Source of the DNA: Labia minor
Taxonomy: Eukaryota > Arthropoda > Insecta > Dermaptera > Spongiphoridae
NCBI GenBank assembly: GCA_963082975.1
Contig: OY720345.1
Location: 17,386,491-17,450,490, forward strand
DNA: 64,000 nt
Direction of reading: 5' to 3'
The position numbers and the translations under genes were made by a program. How positions within the stretch are numbered: the stretch's first letter is position 1; the number at the start of each line of letters is the position of its first letter. Under the pieces are notes generated by a model, which saw nothing but the letters and a program-made list of their open reading frames with translations, was not told where the DNA came from and searched no databases. Below are positions 58,775 through 64,000 of this stretch, in pieces.

Positions 58775-59031
58775 GGGTGTCTAAACTCCGGCCCAACACT
58801 CTTTGAGATACGGCCCAAACGCAAATTATGAAAATATTTAAATTTTTTCAATATGTTTTTTTTTAAAAAAAAGGTAAAATGTTTTTGAGATTAGACTTTT
58901 AAATATTTCCGACTTTTTTAAATTTTTCAATATGGTTCTAAAATTAAACGTAAAATGATATTTATGTGCGGTCCAGCATGTTTTTTTTTTGCAATGTGAC
59001 CCTCGAATGGTCATAGTTTAGACACGCCTGA
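58775..59031. mobile_element. Non-autonomous hAT-like element
   Basis: Ends AGGGGTGTCTAAACTCCGGC and ATAGTTTAGACACGCCTG are inverted. Flanks ATCTATTG and ATCTATGA form an imperfect 8-bp duplication. No coding sequence. Confidence 0.7.
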
Positions 59032-59034
59032 TCT

Positions 59035-59995
59035 ATGATCATATGAGATCAATAATCGTATATTTGACAACATTTAAAATTTTTAATAATTTTTTTAATA
59101 TATATATATATCTTATTTGTTTATTCGCATATATTGTAATTAATTTTTAAATATCTATAAAATTACACTCATTTGAAAATATACTTTAATTATCACAGGG
59201 ACTTGAAGTTTTAATAATTTTTATCCAATATATTGAAACAATTGTATATAATATAATATTATTACTATATATTTAATCATTTGGAAATTGTGTGGATAAC
59301 ATATTTAATCAATATATAGTAATATTTTTTAATTTTAAATTTAAAATTATTAAAAAAATGTTTTTAAATATTCCATTACTAGAAGAATAATAAACGATAT
59401 ATCGTATAGTATAATTTAATAATAAATAATAACAATAATGATAAATAAAGGTTAATTATAAATTTACAAATTTTGATCATCATATTTTAATTGTAATAAT
59501 TATAACATACTTTTAATAAAATACCATTTAGAATTGTAATTGGTTAAGTTTCGAGATGTATTTTATAACAGGTTGCAGAAATCACAGGCGAAAACCAAAG
59601 CGTTGAAAGGCAATAATAATGATAAATATAATTATTGAATTATATAATTTTAATGATTTTTCTTATCAATAAATAAATATTAATTATGCTAGAGTATTTA
59701 GGTAGTAAAATTTTGATCTACTGATCTCCAAAGCTAAAATAAGCTGATACATAGAAGGCCATTAAATATACAATCAAACAAATAAATAAAAAATACCTAA
59801 TAACATTTTTGATCTCAATTATACATTATATAATGATATTATATTAACTCTCTCGATTTTATTTTATTTATTATAATATAATTGTGATTACCTAGAATAT
59901 TTAGTTATTTAAATAATTAATCTTTTCGCACTAATCGACTTTTATAATTAATAAATAATAAATAATAAATAAACAATATCTAATATCTAAGAGTA
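59035..59995. other. AT-rich DNA, nothing recognised
   Basis: Very low complexity. A short tract GGTTGCAGAAATCACAGGCG near 59570 has no match in the window. Confidence 0.5.
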
Positions 59996-59999
59996 GCGG

Positions 60000-60290
60000 A
60001 TGGACACTCTATGATCCAGATAGAGATAAGTTCACTTCAGGGAAGCAACCCTACTCACGCAAGCCACGACTTTTTCTCGCCTTTCATTGAGAAAGTCGCG
60101 TCCCAAACCCTAAAACAATCCTATCTATATTCAATATTAAAATCCTTCTCATATACTCCATTCACTAGCAAACCCGTCTAACTAACGTCGCGTTTCATGG
60201 CTAACAACATCCTAATCATTCAATTTCGAATCCTAGTTAGGTGAGGCCTACATCCGAAAATGATTAATAAATTAGGCTTTAAAAAAGGAA
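60000..60290. repeat. SINE-like segment (uncertain)
   Basis: Higher-complexity stretch with a box B-like ATTTCGAATCC (about 60226) and a box A-like TGGCTAACAACAT about 25 nt upstream on +. A GAGAAAGTCGCG stem-like repeat with CGCGACTTTCTC-type partners lies near 60070-60110. Single copy here, so the class is not secure. Confidence 0.3.
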
Positions 60291-60439
60291 TAATAATTGC
60301 AATTATTAAAAATCTATAGTATAAAGTTAAACTTGATAAATTTTTTTCCATAGGAAAATCGTTTATTATTGGTTTTAATTTAAGTAATTTTTCTAGAAAA
60401 TATACTGTTAATATATCTTATCTTATCTTATTATACTAG

Positions 60440-61880
60440 CAAAAATTGTATATATATTTGTATTTTTGGGATATTAAACCGCTCGAAGGATTTTTTAGAA
60501 ATTCACACCATAGATAATATTTATAAAGAAAAATCGATCAGTAGGGGAGAGTGGTGATACTTGATCCCCACTTTAGTTTTTTTCATATATTTCGGGCTAT
60601 ATTCGTGAATTTGAAATTCTGTTTGAACGAGTTGATGACATGGTTCCTTACATTCCACTTGGCACCAGGTTTGTAACCAATAACTTTCACGATTACGAAA
60701 AAAGTGATGTTTATTGTAATGTACTCCCAAGGATCAAGTATCCCTCATATGAGGGATACTTGATTCCTTGAAGTGGGATACTTGTTCCCGGGGATTTGTA
60801 CCCGTTGCGGGGACTGCCACTTATAAGCGGGGCGGACGCTAGCCGCTCATAGTGTGATAATATATATTTTCCCTTGTGTCACTTAAAATTACTTATTTTA
60901 AACGATAACTAATATATATCCCTCATATAAGTGGCAACGGGTATAAATACACGCCCCGCTTATAAGTGGCAGTCCCCGCAACGGGTACAAATACCCGCCC
61001 CGCTCATAGTGTGTTAATATATAAATAATACAACAATAATAATTATCAAAATTGCCTTCTTAAAAGGAGAATCTCGTGGTGGGTGATACTTGATCCCAGG
61101 ATCAAGTATCACTTAACGCTAAGGGATCAACTATCCCCCACTTAACATAAAAAATTAATAAATTGGAAAATGTCAAAAAAGTCGGTCTGTACGAAAAAGC
61201 TATGTCATTTTAAATAGCCAATAAAAGGTGCAATTTAAATGTATCAACCAATTCTTTACAACATATAACACAAGAAAATAATATGACTTACCGTTAAGTT
61301 GAAAAAAAACTTTGAGGTAGCAGTTAAAAGAATTTATATATTATTGGTCTATGTCATCAACTCAAGCGGCTACCATTACACGGATTCAATAAATAAACAA
61401 CAATACCACCCAGTGATGCCAACAAAACGGCGACAAAACGTTCTAAGACGGGAAATTTCAATGGGGATCAAGTATTACCCAGGATCAAGTATCACCACTC
61501 TCCCCTATAGGTTTCAGATCGGGAAAAATCATCTATGTTAGTTTTTTTTTAAATTTAAAATGGGAATTTTATTAATAAAAAAAAATAATATTTTGTAATC
61601 AAAATACGAAATATATATTATGTTACATCCACAGGCCATACTTTTCGGTATTTCGGTGCATTAATACGTACGTTTAAGGGGTGTATGTTTTATGATTTTT
61701 TTTAATATATGTTTTTTTAAATTATTTGAAATTGTTTCATATATTTTGTCGTTAATTTATTTTAAATATAATAAACTTAATCTTAAATATTCATAGTTCA
61801 TAAGGAATAATTTTTTTAAAGTATCGAAACGCGACTCGGTGCACCATATACTTATATTAATAACGAAAATTTATGTATAG
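60440..61880 (-). repeat. Family D repeat, interrupted
   Basis: Inverse of 26441-27060 (AAATTCACACCAT at the left, TTCAGATCGGGAAAAATCAT after the insertion, CGACTCGGTGCACC at the right). Split by the transposon at 60544-61505. Lacks the tandem duplication of the other copy. Confidence 0.6.
60544..61505. mobile_element. TA-target transposon with GATCAAGTATC array
   Basis: Inverted ends GGGGAGAGTGGTGATACTTG are flanked by TA, and the insertion precisely splits a family D repeat. Eight or more GATCAAGTATC/GATACTTGATC motifs lie near both ends. A ~40-bp inverted repeat (around 60797-60836 and 60951-60990) contains TGCGGGGACTGCCACTTATA. Short frames only; no transposase recognised. TA target points to Tc1/mariner or a relative. 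Confidence 0.75.
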
Positions 61881-61884
61881 ATAT

Positions 61885-63399
61885 ACTCTTATATAGGTAT
61901 ATATATATATTTAGTCAACAAGAACATTCTAAAAGATAGATTATTTTAATTTTTCAAATATTATCTTAAATGCAAATGATTGGATGTTTATTGACTGATA
62001 TCACTCTCCATTATTTTTTATTTCTTGTGCAATGTTTTGAACTCCTGGACCATTACGGTGATCAAATTCATGTGGGCGGCTCTCTTTTTCTGTTCTTCCC
62101 ACACCTGAAGGACTGTAAAATGGCAGAGGCCCTTGACATTGTCCTCTTGTACGGAAATGCTACAGACGATTGCCGATCATAGACAGACAGCGTGGTCAAT
62201 CATCCAAAAAAATTTCTTAAGAAAAAAATGGAAGCCTGAGAAAATTTTTTTTTTGACGACAAAAAAAAATCTTTTATTTTAATTCATAATAAGTTTAATA
62301 TTAATGAAATTTGGGAACTTTTCATTTATTTATTAATAATACAAAATGAAAAAGAAAATATGTAATAATTCGGATTATAAAGGAATTGTAGAAAAAAAAA
62401 AAAGTTTTTTTTTTCTTTTGGTATAAACATGAGATCGAAGTGGATGAGTAGGGATGAGCTCATGTGAACTAAATTCTTTCTAAGCTGCGTGGCTGTCTAT
62501 TAATTTTTTTGAAAATTTCACAGACAATTTTTTTGTCCAGTGTAAATTTTTTATTTTATTATATAAAAGACTTGCATCTAAAAATAACAAAAAATCATAA
62601 TCTCATAAAATAAAGATAATTAAATGCTTGAAAATATAATTTAGTAGGATATTATTAATTGTAAAAATTTTGATTTCAAACTTTTTGTTCACATATGTAT
62701 AAGTCATTAAAAAAGTAGAGAGAGAACATTACACATATCAGAGTAGGGACGTATTTAAGTACTTAGGTAAATTTAATTAAATAATAATATGAATAATAAT
62801 TAAATAAAATTATAATAAATAACGAATAAATAATAAATAAATACCAAGCATTTAAGTAAATTTCTGTCAAATTTTATTCCATTCCAGAGATTTCTATAGA
62901 TTTGTAGAATTCCTGATATATATACACACATATATATACAAATATTTATAATTATAAATAAAAAGATAATCAATTTTTAGATTTTCAATACTGTCAAATG
63001 AAATCAATTAATCTTTGGTAATGTGTAAACAACAGATTTATTTCGAATTGAAATGATATATGATTAATCTTTTTAATATTTTCCTTTAATAGTTATAAAT
63101 GATAAATTTTTATAATAAAACATCTTTTTTTTTTGTTTGATTTTAAATTACGCAATTTCCTATTTGTTATTAATATTTGATTGACAAGGTTTAAAAAAAG
63201 ATTTTCAATTGGATTGGATTATAGAGAATCGTACACACACACACATAATATTATTTATTTATATTTTTTTTAAAAAAAAATGAAAGATTAATCTGAAAAG
63301 CGGAAATTTTGAAGAACCTGTAATAAAAAAGTGACTGCTGATCTGTATAATAGAGATGAACGCAGGGTCAGCTCTCTTTCTCTATCTCTTTTTAAAAGA
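61885..63399. other. AT-rich DNA with an unassigned 70-codon frame
   Basis: Contains a + frame at 61970-62182 in a patch of higher complexity (62020-62180). Its peptide (HVGGSLFLFFPHLKDCKMAE) matches no family I know, and the opposite strand is also partly open, so I do not call a gene. The rest is AT-rich. Confidence 0.3.
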
Positions 63400-63570
63400 C
63401 TTAACATAAATTTAGGCCGGCCGCTTTGCCTAGCGATTATCTAGCTAAAAATTTTGCTCGGCATACGTCATTTGCGGAATGCGAATCATTTGCATAGCAA
63501 ATTTCCCGGTTGAGGTTGCGCCCAAACATTTGGCTTCCAGCCCAACAAGGAAGAACGGATTCCTAATTAA
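63400..63570. promoter_or_regulatory. Unique moderate-GC block with an octamer-like site
   Basis: A non-repetitive stretch holding GGCCGGCC (63416), GCGAATCATTTGCATAGCAA with the POU octamer ATTTGCAT (about 63487), and TTGCGCCCAAAC. It could be an enhancer or an exon; no open frame is convincing. Confidence 0.25.
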
Positions 63571-64000
63571 AAGAATGGGATTTTAACAATAATTTTATTG
63601 ATGTATTGTTCTAGAATCAGAAATGATGAGGTGTTACCTTCATTAAAAAACAATTTACAATCAATATGAATGAATTTGAAAAGGAATATTTATTTATAAA
63701 TATTAAATATGTATATTCTACTGATTCGAATTTTGAAATAAACAATTCATAATTATTCTAAATTTTTTTTAAAAGAAGCACTGTTCTTACTATTACGATA
63801 ATCATGTATATATAATATTTATATATAATTGTATTTACAAATGTTTATATTATCGGATACATGTGTAATATAAATTATTTCCTCTTATCTATAGTTTAAA
63901 ATTTATTTTTTATAATAAATAAAGGATATATCTTAAACTAGCCGTTCCCGTCATCATATGCTGCCGGCGATATAAAACTATTTAAACATACAATTATTAA

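Noticed and set aside
60100-60290. A functional tRNA gene
   Set aside because: Box-like motifs are present but no cloverleaf with acceptor pairing could be drawn; at most SINE-derived.
61970-62182. Short gene of 70 codons
   Set aside because: No recognisable domain or splice context, and the opposite strand is equally open in part.

Overview
This window is nuclear DNA from an arthropod, most likely an insect, with a very AT-rich genome. The evidence is short spliceosomal exons with GT/AG borders, a clear animal CLEC16A orthologue, several mariner lineages, non-LTR retrotransposons, a Ty3-like LTR element, hAT elements, tRNA-derived SINEs and Helentron-like interspersed elements. The species cannot be fixed from the sequence alone.

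Two protein genes can be read exon by exon. CLEC16A (endosomal and autophagy regulator; ema/Gop-1 in flies) is on the + strand at 2468-11443, with 21 coding exons and about 1031 codons. Facing it on the - strand is an 11-coding-exon gene (24340 down to 13176, 729 codons). It has one LIM domain at each end, separated by about 590 residues of Cys/Pro/Arg/Gly-rich and Ser/Pro-rich sequence. LIM2 and its FGPLGYGY tail are of the muscle LIM/CRP type. This architecture is the most unusual coding content of the window. The two genes converge on about 1.7 kb of AT-rich DNA (11444-13175).

Layout: 1-1645, decayed Copia gag and LINE RT (- strand). 2468-11443, CLEC16A, whose introns hold a mariner fold-back hairpin (7485-8018) and a Helentron-like element (10176-10809). 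13176-24587, the LIM gene, whose introns hold a MITE, a LINE tail, a three-layer nest of DNA transposons and three mariner remnants. 24.6-34.5 kb, repeats plus two GC-rich islands that may be promoters or 5' exons (27.24-27.46 and 33.04-33.20 kb). 34526-39031, a very young Ty3-like LTR element with LTRs identical by eye, TTAG target duplication, an intact gag-protease frame and most of pol missing. 39-57.4 kb, dense repeats (LINE tails, Helentron-like families, hAT, SINE, mariner). 57.84-58.35 kb, a GC-rich block ending in a perfect splice donor, probably the first exon of a + strand gene running off the window. 58.4-64 kb, AT-rich DNA with two more transposons, one nested.

The two host genes have no visible functional link. 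The repeats dominate the window and interact: they nest in each other, leave target duplications, and in one case place a 220-bp inverted repeat in a transcribed CLEC16A intron. No tRNA or rRNA gene and no CRISPR array was seen.
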